64,000 bases of DNA from an uncultured Prevotellaceae bacterium (GCA_947174945.1 CAMWKZ010000003.1:30822-94821); one strand, 5' to 3'; positions 39,096 through 48,701 are shown, numbered from the stretch's first letter. The notes: generated by a model not told the origin, from the letters alone. Made by a program: numbers and translations.

Positions 39096-40211
39096 TTACT
39101 GCCGCACCTGCCCATTGTCGTACCTGCGCTCCAGTTCGGCTATCAACTTGTGCATTTCATCCTTCTCAGCATAGACAATCATTTCGTTGCACCACTTCAG
39201 CAGGCCTTTATGCACGACAGCGAACGTGTCAGCATCGAGCTTATGCTTCAGGAGGTACTCCGTGAGCCGCTGACGAACTTGCTTTTGTGAGGCATAAACG
39301 CGCTCACTCTTCCATTCCTGATAGTACAACTCAAGCCGAGCCATAATCTCGTTACGTGACGCACTGCCCGTCGGCGCAGCGGCTTTCAGATGTCTCAGCC
39401 CCTGCATACATTGCTCCATAATGCCTTGCTGTATCTTGCTGGTGGTTGCCGCTGCCATCACGCGGAGCACTGTTTCAGCTATCCCCTTCTCCCGCTCCGT
39501 GGCATAAGTGGCATCGGACGACAGGTATTCGAGCATATTCAGCAGAAGAGCCTTGTTCGCAGTCGTCTCCTCGCCCGTGTAGTTGTCGTGGTAGAAGTTC
39601 ATCCGCGCTATGATGTTGTCGCCGCCCTTCTCGTCGTCGGCAGCCGAGACGGTGTTGGCACGCACCAAGTCGTTGTGGCCCTCAATCTCGTAGAACGTGC
39701 CGACGCAGCCATTCTGCTCATCCTGCCGCCACTCCAGCGCCACCACGGTGCGATAGATGGAGTGCTTCGACTTGCAGCGCAGCACCACCACGTTGTTGCT
39801 GGTGTTCGCACCGAGTACAATGGGGTCAGCCGTCGCGTTGTAGCGCACGGTCGTCTTCTTGTACCGGGCCTTCTCCTCCTCGGTGGCCTTCTCGCCAAGG
39901 GCCTCCATCTGGCTGAAGTAGGTCACGGTCTTGTCGTGGCTGTCCTTCTCGAAAGCCCGTTGCAGTGCCTCCATCTTGGCAGCCTGCCATGCGGGAGCGG
40001 TGCCTGCTCCGCCTGCCACCTTGAACTCCACGATGTTGCATCGCCACGCCATAGGCGACTTCTCGCTCTCGCAGGTCGAGCCGGTGACGGTCACGCCCTT
40101 TGATGTCCTAAACTTCTCAAATGCCTTGAGCACATTCTTCTGAGCCGACACGGTCAGGCTCAATGCCGTTGCCACGACCAGCGTGGCACAGCGGATGTTA
40201 GTTGTTTTCAT
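39096..40211 (-). CDS. Secreted protein of the ECF-sigma operon, function unknown
   Basis: The ATG at 40211 starts a signal peptide (MKTTNIRCATLVVATALSLT, cleaved near VSAQ). The 371-residue product has two parts: an N-terminal domain (about 25-190) opening with VLKAFEKFRTSKGVTVTGS, and a helical C-terminal part (about 210-370) rich in Glu, Lys and Ala. I do not recognise a named family. It is 7 bases after the putative anti-sigma gene and is the third gene of the sigma operon, a position often taken by an envelope protein under that regulator's control. The 3' end abuts the 22-bp repeat array. Confidence 0.75.
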   Translation of the reverse strand: MKTTNIRCATLVVATALSLTVSAQKNVLKAFEKFRTSKGVTVTGSTCESEKSPMAWRCNIVEFKVAGGAGTAPAWQAAKMEALQRAFEKDSHDKTVTYFSQMEALGEKATEEEKARYKKTTVRYNATADPIVLGANTSNNVVVLRCKSKHSIYRTVVALEWRQDEQNGCVGTFYEIEGHNDLVRANTVSAADDEKGGDNIIARMNFYHDNYTGEETTANKALLLNMLEYLSSDATYATEREKGIAETVLRVMAAATTSKIQQGIMEQCMQGLRHLKAAAPTGSASRNEIMARLELYYQEWKSERVYASQKQVRQRLTEYLLKHKLDADTFAVVHKGLLKWCNEMIVYAEKDEMHKLIAELERRYDNGQVRQ

Positions 40212-40218
40212 AAGCTGT

Positions 40219-40896
40219 TTATATCTCAATGTTGTTCTTGTTCTCTGCCAGATACTGGGCATACTTCCTGTTCAGCTGCTCCGTGGCTATTTCCAGTTCT
40301 ATCGCCTCGTTGCGTATCGTCCAGCCCAGCTGCCATTGGCGGAAGTTCTGCTCCACCTGCGCCAGCTCGGCCTCGCTCACTTGCATCGTTGGTTGCACGG
40401 GCAGCTCCTCCGTCACCTGTTCTTCCTCCTCGGCCACGGGAGCAGGGGGTGCCGCCGTGCGGGGCCTCCGCCTCGGCTTCGCCTTCGGGTTCTGTGCCAC
40501 GGTCTCAACGGTGGTCGTTGCTGCTTCGGACTGTACCTCCGCAGGCGTTGCCGCCACCACCGTCAGCACATCCGTCGGTGCCCTCTGTGCCAGCTCCACC
40601 GCCGACTGCCGTTGCGACTGCCAATGCCAGACCGTCGCCATCACCACCACGACGGCTATGCAGGCGGCTGCCGCCCAGCCTATATAGAGCACCACTCGGC
40701 GACGTCGGCGCTGCGCCAGCGTTTGGTCGTAAATCGCCTCGCCCAAGGTGAGTTCGCCTAACAGCTCGCCCACCACCTGCCATTCCGCAGGCGCATCGGG
40801 GCGGCTCACCTCCAGTGCCAGCCGCCGCTCCTCGTCGGGCGACGTCCGTCCGTTCAGATATTTGTCAATCAGTTCGTTGACCGCTTTTGTCTTCAT
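40219..40896 (-). CDS. Putative anti-sigma factor, single-pass membrane protein
   Basis: A 225-residue protein. The cytoplasmic N-terminus (MKTKAVNELIDKYLNGRTSP, then EERRLALEVS) resembles the zinc-less anti-sigma domains of Bacteroidetes. One membrane helix is clear at about 70-90 (VVLYIGWAAAACIAVVVVMA), and the periplasmic half is low-complexity (Ala, Glu, Thr) with a poly-Arg stretch (KPRRRPR). The start overlaps the sigma factor stop by ATGA, the normal sigma/anti-sigma arrangement. The role in holding the sigma factor at the membrane is inferred from context rather than from a detected domain. Confidence 0.75.
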   Translation of the reverse strand: MKTKAVNELIDKYLNGRTSPDEERRLALEVSRPDAPAEWQVVGELLGELTLGEAIYDQTLAQRRRRRVVLYIGWAAAACIAVVVVMATVWHWQSQRQSAVELAQRAPTDVLTVVAATPAEVQSEAATTTVETVAQNPKAKPRRRPRTAAPPAPVAEEEEQVTEELPVQPTMQVSEAELAQVEQNFRQWQLGWTIRNEAIELEIATEQLNRKYAQYLAENKNNIEI

Positions 40897-41402
40897 AGTT
40901 CCTTCCTCCCTTTCATGTTGTTAAACAGTTTCCGCCGCGCCATCGCTATCATGCTCTGCACCGTGGCCTTTGCCATGCCCGTCTGCTGCGCTATCTCCTC
41001 GGTAGACAGTCCCTCCATCTGGCGCATCTCAAAGAGCTGGCGCTCACGCGGCTGTAGCAGTCCCACCGCCTCGTCCAGCGCACTCACCCGCTCCTGCCAC
41101 TCCAGCACCTCAAGCGACGAGGGCGACGGTAGCGGAGTAGTGACGGGCAAGTGCTCCTCGCCCCTCACCACCTGCAGACGCTGCCTCCGCTTCATGTTCA
41201 CGCAGCAGTTCTTAGCCACCCTCACAGCCAGCGCCTCCACGTTGCGCCCCTCATCCAGCCGCTCGCAGTAGCGCCACAGCTGCACCAGCGCATCCTGCGC
41301 CACGTCCTCCGCATCGTCCGCCGAGCCGAAGAACTCGCGCCCGATGCGGAGAATAAGAGGACGCAGCCGCGCCGCAGTCTGTTCAAAGGTGTGTCTATCC
41401 AT
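40893..41402 (-). CDS. ECF-type RNA polymerase sigma factor
   Basis: A 169-residue sigma-70 family regulator. Region 2 spans about 8-72, with FFGSADDAEDVAQDALVQLW as the -10 recognition helix area. Region 4 spans about 105-165, with LQPRERQLFEMRQMEGLSTE and EIAQQTGMAKATVQSMIAMA as the helix-turn-helix that reads the -35. The product lacks extra domains, so it is a simple ECF factor controlled by the adjacent membrane protein. It leads the three-gene operon 39096-41402. Target promoters cannot be named. Confidence 0.92.
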   Translation of the reverse strand: MDRHTFEQTAARLRPLILRIGREFFGSADDAEDVAQDALVQLWRYCERLDEGRNVEALAVRVAKNCCVNMKRRQRLQVVRGEEHLPVTTPLPSPSSLEVLEWQERVSALDEAVGLLQPRERQLFEMRQMEGLSTEEIAQQTGMAKATVQSMIAMARRKLFNNMKGRKEL

Positions 41403-41486
41403 GCCGTCTGTTGTCTTCTACTCTATATATACGCACAAAACAGGAAAAACTTAAGTAGAAAACAACAAATAATTTGATATTCGGCA

Positions 41487-42392
41487 TCAAATGGGTTTCC
41501 ACAGTTCTTCACCTTCCCATCCCTGACAAAACCCCATTGCAGCTATGTCTATTGAGGGGAAATCAGCCAATAGTCCCATAAGTTTTGCATTGAATTTATT
41601 GTTGGGAGAAATCGAAGACAGGAAGTATCGGATGATGCACAAGCGATAGTAAACCCGTTTCTTATCCACCTTCGAAGTGTCAATCCATACATTTGCAGTC
41701 TTTCGAGGTTCAGCCGGGCTTAGCATAAAGTCCCTGTTCCATACCCTTGCATGGTGGCAGCAGGTATTACGGAGGTTGGCAAGCACCGTTAGCCACGAGG
41801 TAAAGACTTGTGGTTTAAGACCGAAATAACCAGCAATGCGCTTCATCAGTTGGTTGCTGGCGATGTTTGAGTAAATGTAGTTCAAGTTTCCAAAAGACAG
41901 CACTTCGGTTATCATCCATGCAGGAGGATAACTTTCGACATAGTTGCGCTTAAACTCTTCGATGTAATCTTCTTTGCTCGATGACAGCTCCTTTTCTATA
42001 ATGGCCAATGTATGGTTGAACTTATCCGTATTGGCAAAGTATTCCGGCTTTGTTATCCAATACCTGTCATTCAGCTCTTGACATCCAGTGTTAGCCAATA
42101 CACTGCGAATGGCAACCTCGATTTTCTCCATCTCATTAAAAAGGAGAACACGTAACTTCTTGTCAAAGCGATAAAGGGTCAGGACTTGCTCAAAGGCTAT
42201 TCCCTCCTTTATTGCCAAGTTACTCTTTGGTCTTTTGTAAAAGGGATAGATATATGCGGACAGACGATGATAGCCAATGTTCATCAGGTAATCTTCTACC
42301 CGATGCTCATCGGCCATAAGCATACCACGTGATTTTAGTATTTGAACAATTTGTTCTGGGGAAGAGTATGGCTTTGCGAAACTCGTTTTCAT
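41487..42392 (-). CDS. Abi_2 (AbiD/AbiF-type) abortive-infection protein with HEPN motif
   Basis: The ATG at 42392 (MKTSFAKPYSSPEQIVQILK) gives a 301-residue product; longer in-frame codons run into the promoter. The N-terminus (RVEDYLMNIGYHRLSAYIYPF) and the KLRVLLFNEMEKIEVAIRS block are characteristic of the Abi_2 family, which aborts phage infection and often accompanies restriction genes. The R-x4-H motif of HEPN ribonucleases is seen as RNTCCH near residue 217. The gene is AT-rich compared with its flanks and stands alone behind its own -7 element, so it may have been acquired separately. RNase activity is an inference from the HEPN motif. Confidence 0.85.
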   Translation of the reverse strand: MKTSFAKPYSSPEQIVQILKSRGMLMADEHRVEDYLMNIGYHRLSAYIYPFYKRPKSNLAIKEGIAFEQVLTLYRFDKKLRVLLFNEMEKIEVAIRSVLANTGCQELNDRYWITKPEYFANTDKFNHTLAIIEKELSSSKEDYIEEFKRNYVESYPPAWMITEVLSFGNLNYIYSNIASNQLMKRIAGYFGLKPQVFTSWLTVLANLRNTCCHHARVWNRDFMLSPAEPRKTANVWIDTSKVDKKRVYYRLCIIRYFLSSISPNNKFNAKLMGLLADFPSIDIAAMGFCQGWEGEELWKPI

Positions 42393-42460
42393 GTATGTGC
42401 AATAAAAAAACGACCCGCCGATTTGAGCATTGTAAAGAGGCTTGGCAGGTTCTAATGGTG

Positions 42461-42468
42461 CAAAGGTA
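42461..42468 (-). promoter_or_regulatory. -7 element of the Abi_2 gene
   Basis: The minus strand reads TACCTTTG, about 69 bases before the ATG at 42392. The hairpin at 42490-42530 lies directly upstream. Confidence 0.6.
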
Positions 42469-42489
42469 GTTAAATAGATTGGAATGGCC

Positions 42490-42530
42490 AAATAATTCGT
42501 GCCTTAATTCTCAAAAAGCACGAATTATTT
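42490..42530 (-). terminator. Hairpin between the Imm11-like gene and the Abi_2 promoter
   Basis: AAATAATTCGTGC (42490-42502) and GCACGAATTATTT (42518-42530) form a 13-bp perfect stem with a 15-base loop. It lies 30 bases after the Imm11-like stop codon and 22 bases upstream of the Abi_2 -7 element. A role in ending the upstream transcript or as an operator for Abi_2 is equally possible. Confidence 0.55.
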
Positions 42531-42559
42531 AGTTATATGATGGCTATTCACAAAGTTCT

Positions 42560-43135
42560 TCAATACCCCCCTGCATCATTGATAGAATCCAATGGGTTTC
42601 CACAATATATAGGCATAAACTCCAATCCAAAGCCAAGTTTATGCTTTTGTATGCTTTTGCGAACTTCATTAGATACAATAACATCGTTAATAGCAGGTTG
42701 CGAATTAAAGACATTTAAATGCTTCACCTTGTCATAGTCAAGCCTTAATTTTAATATTGCATCTGTTGTTCCTTTAACATATATCGTATGCTTAGTATCT
42801 ATAACATCATAAACCTTTTTGAAGTGCATGATATAATAAACCTGATTGCCATATAACTCGCTTACAGCCTTGACGGGCAAAAACTCAATATCATCGTTAG
42901 TGCCCATGAAAGATTGCAATAGTTCTTTCAAGTCCTGACTGACCATATTAGCGCCACCTATACACAAATGGAAAGGCCTATACTTGCCATCCTTTAATTC
43001 AACGACAAGAGATTTCCAGTTTTTCACCTCATACCCATCCCTTGCTATTGGATATGGCCAATCAGCAGGAGCATACAATACCCCTCCTTCTTTTTCGTTC
43101 CCTTTTACGATGAGCTTATAATACTTTATGTTCAT
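42560..43135 (-). CDS. Imm11 (DUF1629)-like immunity protein, no toxin partner
   Basis: The ATG at 43135 (MNIKYYKLIVKGNEKEGGVL) gives 191 residues. The C-terminal NDVIVSNEVRKSIQKHKLGF, followed by GLEFMPI, and the HLNVFNSQPAINDV stretch match the pattern of DUF1629/Imm11 immunity proteins, which neutralise polymorphic toxins of contact-dependent or type VI systems. No toxin gene lies next to it; the adjacent genes are Abi_2 and an efflux operon. It may be an orphan immunity gene that protects against neighbours, a common state in Bacteroidales. Assignment is by pattern memory and moderately sure. Confidence 0.65.
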   Translation of the reverse strand: MNIKYYKLIVKGNEKEGGVLYAPADWPYPIARDGYEVKNWKSLVVELKDGKYRPFHLCIGGANMVSQDLKELLQSFMGTNDDIEFLPVKAVSELYGNQVYYIMHFKKVYDVIDTKHTIYVKGTTDAILKLRLDYDKVKHLNVFNSQPAINDVIVSNEVRKSIQKHKLGFGLEFMPIYCGNPLDSINDAGGY

Positions 43136-43157
43136 ACATACAGCTTTCAATGCGCTG

Positions 43158-43165
43158 CAAAGTTA
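43158..43165 (-). promoter_or_regulatory. -7 element of the Imm11-like gene
   Basis: The minus strand reads TAACTTTG, 23 bases before the ATG at 43135. Confidence 0.6.
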
Positions 43166-43211
43166 ATCTAAACTTCTGAATATTGCTACATTATTCCCTA
43201 TAATTCTACTT

Positions 43212-44411
43212 TTAATAGGTGGCAAGCTCGGCCATAGCCTTGTTATAGCTATTCTCTATCGTTAGCCGGTCTTGCAGTTTGGAATATACATTGTCGGCCT
43301 CGCGGTAGTAGTCTGCAATGGGTAGTTCGCCTGCACGGACGGCACGCAGCAGGGTGGTCAGTGTGCGGCACATCAGGGTCATGTCGTAGGTGGCGAGCTG
43401 CTTTTGCAGGCTTGCAGCCTCGGCCTGCAACGAGCGTTTGCGACTTTCGGTCTGATAGCGCGTATTCTCTAACTGTTGCTCGGCAGCGTTCTTGCGCATA
43501 CGGGCGGCACTTACCTTCTTGGAGTTGGAGAACAACGGCACGGACACGCCTACGAGGAAACCATTTGAGGCAGCCTCCTCATACTCCGTATTGCGACGGT
43601 AGCCGACGGTGAGCTTGGGCAGCCACCCCATTTGCGAGAGCCTTACATCGTGCTCGGCCAACTGTAACGTAGCCTCGGCAAACGAGACCTCAGCACCCTT
43701 GCCCTGCAATGAACAGGATGAGGGCTGCGGACTGTTATCCCAATAGGAGAAGTCCTGCAGGGAAGCCATGAGCCTTTGCAGGAGCTCGGGGGCCAGTCCA
43801 AGACGCTCCATGCCCAACCTTATCCGCTCCACCTCACCGTCGTTGGCGGTGACCTCGGTCATGACGGTCATGCGGTCAATGCCCACCTTGTTATATTCCA
43901 GCACATTCGTATCGCCCGCCTTCATCCGCTTCTCGCAGACGGCCAGCAGCGAATCGGCCACCGCCCTCCGCTCGTTAAGGAGACTGCGCTTACCCATGAC
44001 CATCAGCAGGTCGTAGTATAGTCCTTGTGCTTCGAGCAGGACTTCGCGCCGCACCACCGCATATTCGTGGTCAAGCACATTCTGCCGCAGCGATGCCGAC
44101 TTGCTACGCGCCCCATACACGGTGGGGAAGTCGAACTCCTGCGACACGATAAGCTCGCTACTGGCGGTGCCCCCCACCCCTTTCCTGAAGAACGGGCTGT
44201 ACTCCACCGATGTCTCGCCGATGGTGTTCTCCGATTTCACCTCCGCCACCGTGGCGGCATTACCGCTTCTCACGGCTTTCAGCAGCGTGTTGTTGGCCTC
44301 AACGCTTGCGATGATGGTCTCTATGTCAGTGGGGGCAGCAGCCTGCTGCGCCCAGCCATTGCCCGCCAACAGGGGGCATAAGGCTATGATGGTAAGAAGT
44401 CTTGTCTTCAT
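43212..44411 (-). CDS. TolC-family outer-membrane efflux protein
   Basis: A 399-residue outer-membrane channel with a signal peptide ending near GWAQQ. Two long coiled-coil hairpins are present, one at about 70-215 (REVLLEAQGLYYDLLMVMGK) and one at about 280-395 (RMRKNAAEQQLENTRYQTES). This is a CusC/CzcC-like tripartite channel partner. It is shorter than E. coli TolC. Its start overlaps the stop of the RND transporter gene by ATGA, so it is the last gene of the adaptor-transporter-channel operon. Confidence 0.9.
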   Translation of the reverse strand: MKTRLLTIIALCPLLAGNGWAQQAAAPTDIETIIASVEANNTLLKAVRSGNAATVAEVKSENTIGETSVEYSPFFRKGVGGTASSELIVSQEFDFPTVYGARSKSASLRQNVLDHEYAVVRREVLLEAQGLYYDLLMVMGKRSLLNERRAVADSLLAVCEKRMKAGDTNVLEYNKVGIDRMTVMTEVTANDGEVERIRLGMERLGLAPELLQRLMASLQDFSYWDNSPQPSSCSLQGKGAEVSFAEATLQLAEHDVRLSQMGWLPKLTVGYRRNTEYEEAASNGFLVGVSVPLFSNSKKVSAARMRKNAAEQQLENTRYQTESRKRSLQAEAASLQKQLATYDMTLMCRTLTTLLRAVRAGELPIADYYREADNVYSKLQDRLTIENSYNKAMAELATY

Positions 44412-47400
44412 TGTGTCACTTGTTTATGGTGTAGCCATTCGTAAACGGCAGGGATGATAAAAGCATTCAGGAAGGTGGAGGTCAGGAGCCCACCCAGTAT
44501 GACCGTTGCCATAGGGCTTTGTATCTCGTTGCCCGGCAGGTCGCCTCGCAGTGCCAATGGTATGAGGGCGAGGGCCGATGTCAGGGCGGTCATGATAATC
44601 GGATTCATGCGCTCGAGCGAGCCTTGCAGGATGCTCTCGCGCAAACTGACCTGCCCGTTGGAGCGCAGATGATTATACTGCGTTATGAGCAGCATACCGT
44701 TACGGGTGGCGATGCCAAACAACGATATGAAGCCTATGATGGCAGGGATGCTCAGTTCGCCGCTGGTCACGGCTATTGCGAAGATGCCACCGATAAGTGC
44801 CAGCGGCAGGTTGAGCAGGATGGCGGCACTCTCCCGGGCATTGCGGAACTGCGAGTTGAGCAGCAGGAAGATGATGATGATGCTTACCACCGAGGCCAGC
44901 ATGAGCGTGCGGCTGGCTGCCTGTTCGCTCTCAAACTGCCCACCATACTCTATGTGGTAGCCCTCGGGCAGCGTTATCTCGCTGTCTATGCGCCGTTGGA
45001 TGTCCTCCACCACGCTGCCCAAGTCGCGCCCGCTACAGTTGGCACTGATGACGATTTTACGCTTGACGTTCTCCCGGTTGATGGTGTTCGGGCCCATCGC
45101 CGACGTTACCTCAGCCACGTCGGTCAGCGGTATCTTGCGACCGTCCTTCGTGTCAATCAGCAGGTTGCGTATGTCCTCCATCGTGTTGCGGCTCTTGGCA
45201 TCGGCACGCACGATGAGGTTAAAGCTCTTGCCACCCTCATTCACCAGCGACACCGCCTCGCCAGCCATGTTGACAGCCACAAACTCGTTGAACTCAGGCA
45301 CGGAGATGCCCTGCCGTTGCAGCATCTCGCGGTTGGGCACTATCTTCAGTTCCGGGCACTCTATCTGCTGCTCCACGTTGAGGTCGGCAATGCCCGGCAC
45401 ATCGTCAATGGCACTCTTTATCCGATTGCCGATGGTGAACATCCTGTTCAGGTTGTCGCCAAACAGCTTGATGGCTATGTTGGCCTGCGTACCGCTCAGC
45501 ATGGCATCGATGCGATGGCTGATGGGCTGTCCTATCTCAATGTTGGCACCGACTATGACCGACAGCTTCTCGCGTATTTCGGCAAGCAGTTCCTCGTGCG
45601 AGCGACCGTCAAGCTCGAAAGGTGCCTCTATCTCTGACACGTTCACGCCAAGGGCGTGCTCGTCCAACTCGGCACGGCCCGTCTTGCGCGCCACGGTCTT
45701 TATCTCGGGGACGGACATCAGCAGCTGTTCGGCCTGCCGTCCTATCTTGTCCGACTCCTCCAATGACACGCCGGGCAGCGTGCTGACATTGATGGTGAAC
45801 GAACCTTCGTTGAACGGTGGCAGGAAGCTGTGGCCGAAGGTGAAGAAGGTCGCTATGGCACCGACCAGCAGCACCGCCGTGGCACCAATGACCTTGCGCT
45901 TGTTGTCGAGCACAAGGAGCAGTGCCCTGCCGTAGTGGCGCTTCAGGAAGCGCACCACTCGCGACTCGCCCTTCTCCTGTTGCCTTACCCCCACGAGCAG
46001 GTAGCTGCACAGCACGGGCGTAAGCGTCAGGGCTACGACGGTGGAGGCAAACAAGGCGACAATGAACGCTACGCCCAGCGGTATCAGCATCTTGCCCTCC
46101 ATGCCACTGAGGAAGAACAGCGGCAAAAAGCTGGCCACGATGATGAGCGTCGAGTTCAGAATGGGCATACGCACCTCGCGCGAAGCCTCGTATATAATGG
46201 CGAGGGGACTCTCGTCGCCGCTCTCCTTGTCGTGCAGCCTGCGCCATACGTTCTCCACGTCAACGATGGCATCGTCGACCAGCGAACCGATGGCGATGGC
46301 CATACCGCCCAAGGTCATGGTGTTGATGCTCACCCCCAGCCACTTCAGCACAACGAGCGTCACCAGCAGGCTGAGCGGCATGGTCACGAGGGAGATAACC
46401 GTGGTGCGGGCGTTGGCAAGGAATATCGCCAGCACGATGACCACGAACAGCGCACCCTCGAGCAACGAACTGCTCACGTTGTTAATGCTGCTCTCGATGA
46501 AGCGTGACTGGCGGAACGCATCGGTAGAAAGCTCGATGTCCTCGGGCAGGTTCTTCTTCAAGTCCTCCAGCGCGTCCTCAAGCTCCTTGGTCAGCTGCAT
46601 CGTGTTCGTGTCGGGCTGCTTGGTGACGGTCAGCAACACCGCCGGGCGACCGTTGGCCGAAGCCGTGCCCAGCCGTGGCTCCTGCGCCCCAATGCGCACC
46701 TCGGCAATGTCCGACAGCGATATGGGCGAGCCGTCGGCCATCTTGACCACCGAGCGGGCGAGCTTGGCCGTGTCGTCGGTCGACACCACACCGCGCACAA
46801 TGTATTCGTTGCCGTACTGGTTCATTACGCCACCGTTGATGTTGCTGTTCATGCCACGGGTGGCATCGAGCACCTCCTGCAGGGTGACCCCGTAGTGCTT
46901 CATCTTGCCGGGGTCAAAAAGCACCTGAAACTCCTTGATGTCGCCACCGAGCACCGACACTTGCGCCACACCGCCCGTAGACAACAGGCGTGGGCGTACC
47001 GTCCAGTCGGCAAGGGTGCGCAGGTCGAGCATCGAGGTCTTGTCGGAGGTCATGCTCACTATCAGCAGTTCGCCGAGTATGGACGACTGCGGGCCGATGG
47101 TCGGCTTGCCGATGTTGGCAGGCAGTTCCTCGTTGATGGTCGACAGCTTTTCCGACACTATCTGTCGGGCTATGTAGATGTCGGTGCCCCAGTCAAACTC
47201 GACCCACACCACGGAGAAACCCATCGTGGACGACGAGCGCACACGGTGCACGCCCGCAGAGCCGTTGACGGCGGTCTCGATAGGGAACGTTACGAGTTGC
47301 TCCACCTCCTCCGCTGCCATGCCGTTGGCCTCGGTCATGATAACCACCGTGGGGGCGTTGAGGTCGGGGAACACGTCAACCTCGGCATTCCGTGCCGTAA

Positions 47401-47485
47401 ACAGGCCGACGGCAACAAGCAGCAGCGACACCAGCAGGATGATGAGGCGGTTGCTTAACGAGAAGCGTATGATTCTGTCTAACAT
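44408..47485 (-). CDS. Heavy-metal efflux RND transporter (CusA/CzcA family)
   Basis: A 1025-residue inner-membrane proton antiporter with twelve predicted helices (start LDRIIRFSLSNRLIILLVSL). The helix-4 motif reads AIGSLVDDAIVDVENVW, nearer to CusA-type AIGxxVDAAxVxxEN than to the DFGxxxDGAxxxVEN of CzcA, yet with an Asp instead of the first Ala. Large periplasmic porter loops (about 35-335 and 555-855) flank the two helix bundles. It pumps a metal ion, probably copper/silver or a divalent cation; the substrate is not certain. It sits between an adaptor and a TolC-family channel in one operon. Confidence 0.92.
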   Translation of the reverse strand: MLDRIIRFSLSNRLIILLVSLLLVAVGLFTARNAEVDVFPDLNAPTVVIMTEANGMAAEEVEQLVTFPIETAVNGSAGVHRVRSSSTMGFSVVWVEFDWGTDIYIARQIVSEKLSTINEELPANIGKPTIGPQSSILGELLIVSMTSDKTSMLDLRTLADWTVRPRLLSTGGVAQVSVLGGDIKEFQVLFDPGKMKHYGVTLQEVLDATRGMNSNINGGVMNQYGNEYIVRGVVSTDDTAKLARSVVKMADGSPISLSDIAEVRIGAQEPRLGTASANGRPAVLLTVTKQPDTNTMQLTKELEDALEDLKKNLPEDIELSTDAFRQSRFIESSINNVSSSLLEGALFVVIVLAIFLANARTTVISLVTMPLSLLVTLVVLKWLGVSINTMTLGGMAIAIGSLVDDAIVDVENVWRRLHDKESGDESPLAIIYEASREVRMPILNSTLIIVASFLPLFFLSGMEGKMLIPLGVAFIVALFASTVVALTLTPVLCSYLLVGVRQQEKGESRVVRFLKRHYGRALLLVLDNKRKVIGATAVLLVGAIATFFTFGHSFLPPFNEGSFTINVSTLPGVSLEESDKIGRQAEQLLMSVPEIKTVARKTGRAELDEHALGVNVSEIEAPFELDGRSHEELLAEIREKLSVIVGANIEIGQPISHRIDAMLSGTQANIAIKLFGDNLNRMFTIGNRIKSAIDDVPGIADLNVEQQIECPELKIVPNREMLQRQGISVPEFNEFVAVNMAGEAVSLVNEGGKSFNLIVRADAKSRNTMEDIRNLLIDTKDGRKIPLTDVAEVTSAMGPNTINRENVKRKIVISANCSGRDLGSVVEDIQRRIDSEITLPEGYHIEYGGQFESEQAASRTLMLASVVSIIIIFLLLNSQFRNARESAAILLNLPLALIGGIFAIAVTSGELSIPAIIGFISLFGIATRNGMLLITQYNHLRSNGQVSLRESILQGSLERMNPIIMTALTSALALIPLALRGDLPGNEIQSPMATVILGGLLTSTFLNAFIIPAVYEWLHHKQVTQ

Positions 47486-47492
47486 ATCGTCA

Positions 47493-48671
47493 TCAATGAT
47501 TATGGTTATGGGCGGGTATGGCGTTGCTTGCAGCAGCCAGCTTCACGTTGATGGCTCCCTTCGTCACCACGCTCTCGCCTCCTTTTAGGCCGTCCGTAAT
47601 CTCAGTGTATTCGCCGTCGGTGGCACCCAGCCGCACCTCTTGCTTGTGATAGGTGTGGCCACCCTCGTGCAGATAGACGTAGTACACGCCCTGCTCCTCC
47701 GTCAGTGCCGACGTGGGCACGCTGACCACATCGCTGCGCTCGCCCACTATCAGGAACACCTCGGCATAAGAGCCGGGCATGATGTCGCCACGGTTGTCAA
47801 GCTGGAACGTGACGGGGACGTAGGACGACGTGCTGACCGCCGACTTGCCCGACGACATCAGCTTGCCGTTGACGCTGCTCAGGTCAATCACCGCATCGCT
47901 GTACTGCGTGCGAAACTTGGCTGAGGTTATCTTGCTCAGCATAGAATAGTGGCGCATGGGCACCTCGGCACGCAAATAGAAGTGCTGGTTCTTGGTCACC
48001 ACCATCAGCGGTGCGCCCATCTCCACATAGTCGCCGTCTTTTACCATGCAGGCTTTCATGTAGCCCGACACGGGCGACACGATGGCAACGCCCTTGGCCG
48101 AGATGTTCTTGCTGACGGCCTCGTAAGCCAGACGAGCGGTCTCGTACTCGGCCTGTATGGCTGCAAAGTCTTTCTCGCTGACTATCTTTTCCTTGACCAA
48201 CGGCAGGCTGCGGTCGTACTCGCGCTTGGCGGCCAGATAGTCGATGCGGGCACGCCGGGCTGGGTCGCCGTCCTGCAACTTGTCGGAGCTGATATAGTAG
48301 ATGACGGTGCCGCGCCCTATTTCCATGCCCTCGCTGGTGTGCCGTGCATGGCTCACCACTCCACTGACCGTTGCCACGATGGTGGTCTCGTCGCACGAGG
48401 CAGCCAGCAGGCTTCCACCCGTCTGTATCACATCCTGAAAAGCCCCGCGCCTGACGGTACTGGTCTCCACGCCAGCGGCCTTAGCCTTCTCCGGCTCCAG
48501 TATGATGTCGTCGGGCGAATGCTTGTGACCGCTCTCCGCCGCTATCTCCTCGGCCTCGTGCTCATCCTCGTGAGCGTGGCCTCCCTTGCACGCACATAGT
48601 GCTGCCACCATTGCCAAGGGCAGCAGGCTATAGCGGCAGCGCATTGAAAAGAAATGTTGTTTGTTTGCCAT
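47493..48671 (-). CDS. Periplasmic adaptor (membrane fusion) subunit of the metal efflux pump, lipoprotein
   Basis: A 392-residue CusB/CzcB-like protein and first gene of the operon. The N-terminus has a lipobox-like LPLAMVAALCACKGG, so it is probably lipid-anchored. It carries His-rich tails at both ends (GHAHEDEHEAEEIAAESGHK and AHNHNH) that may bind metal. Barrel-sandwich, lipoyl-like (VVATVSGVVSHARHTSEGME area) and beta-barrel regions follow the standard order. It starts about 30 bases after the -7 element at 48702-48709. A type A 22-bp array lies further upstream. Confidence 0.9.
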   Translation of the reverse strand: MANKQHFFSMRCRYSLLPLAMVAALCACKGGHAHEDEHEAEEIAAESGHKHSPDDIILEPEKAKAAGVETSTVRRGAFQDVIQTGGSLLAASCDETTIVATVSGVVSHARHTSEGMEIGRGTVIYYISSDKLQDGDPARRARIDYLAAKREYDRSLPLVKEKIVSEKDFAAIQAEYETARLAYEAVSKNISAKGVAIVSPVSGYMKACMVKDGDYVEMGAPLMVVTKNQHFYLRAEVPMRHYSMLSKITSAKFRTQYSDAVIDLSSVNGKLMSSGKSAVSTSSYVPVTFQLDNRGDIMPGSYAEVFLIVGERSDVVSVPTSALTEEQGVYYVYLHEGGHTYHKQEVRLGATDGEYTEITDGLKGGESVVTKGAINVKLAAASNAIPAHNHNH

Positions 48672-48701
48672 ATCTATTACAAGTTATATATTTTCACGTT
48701 G

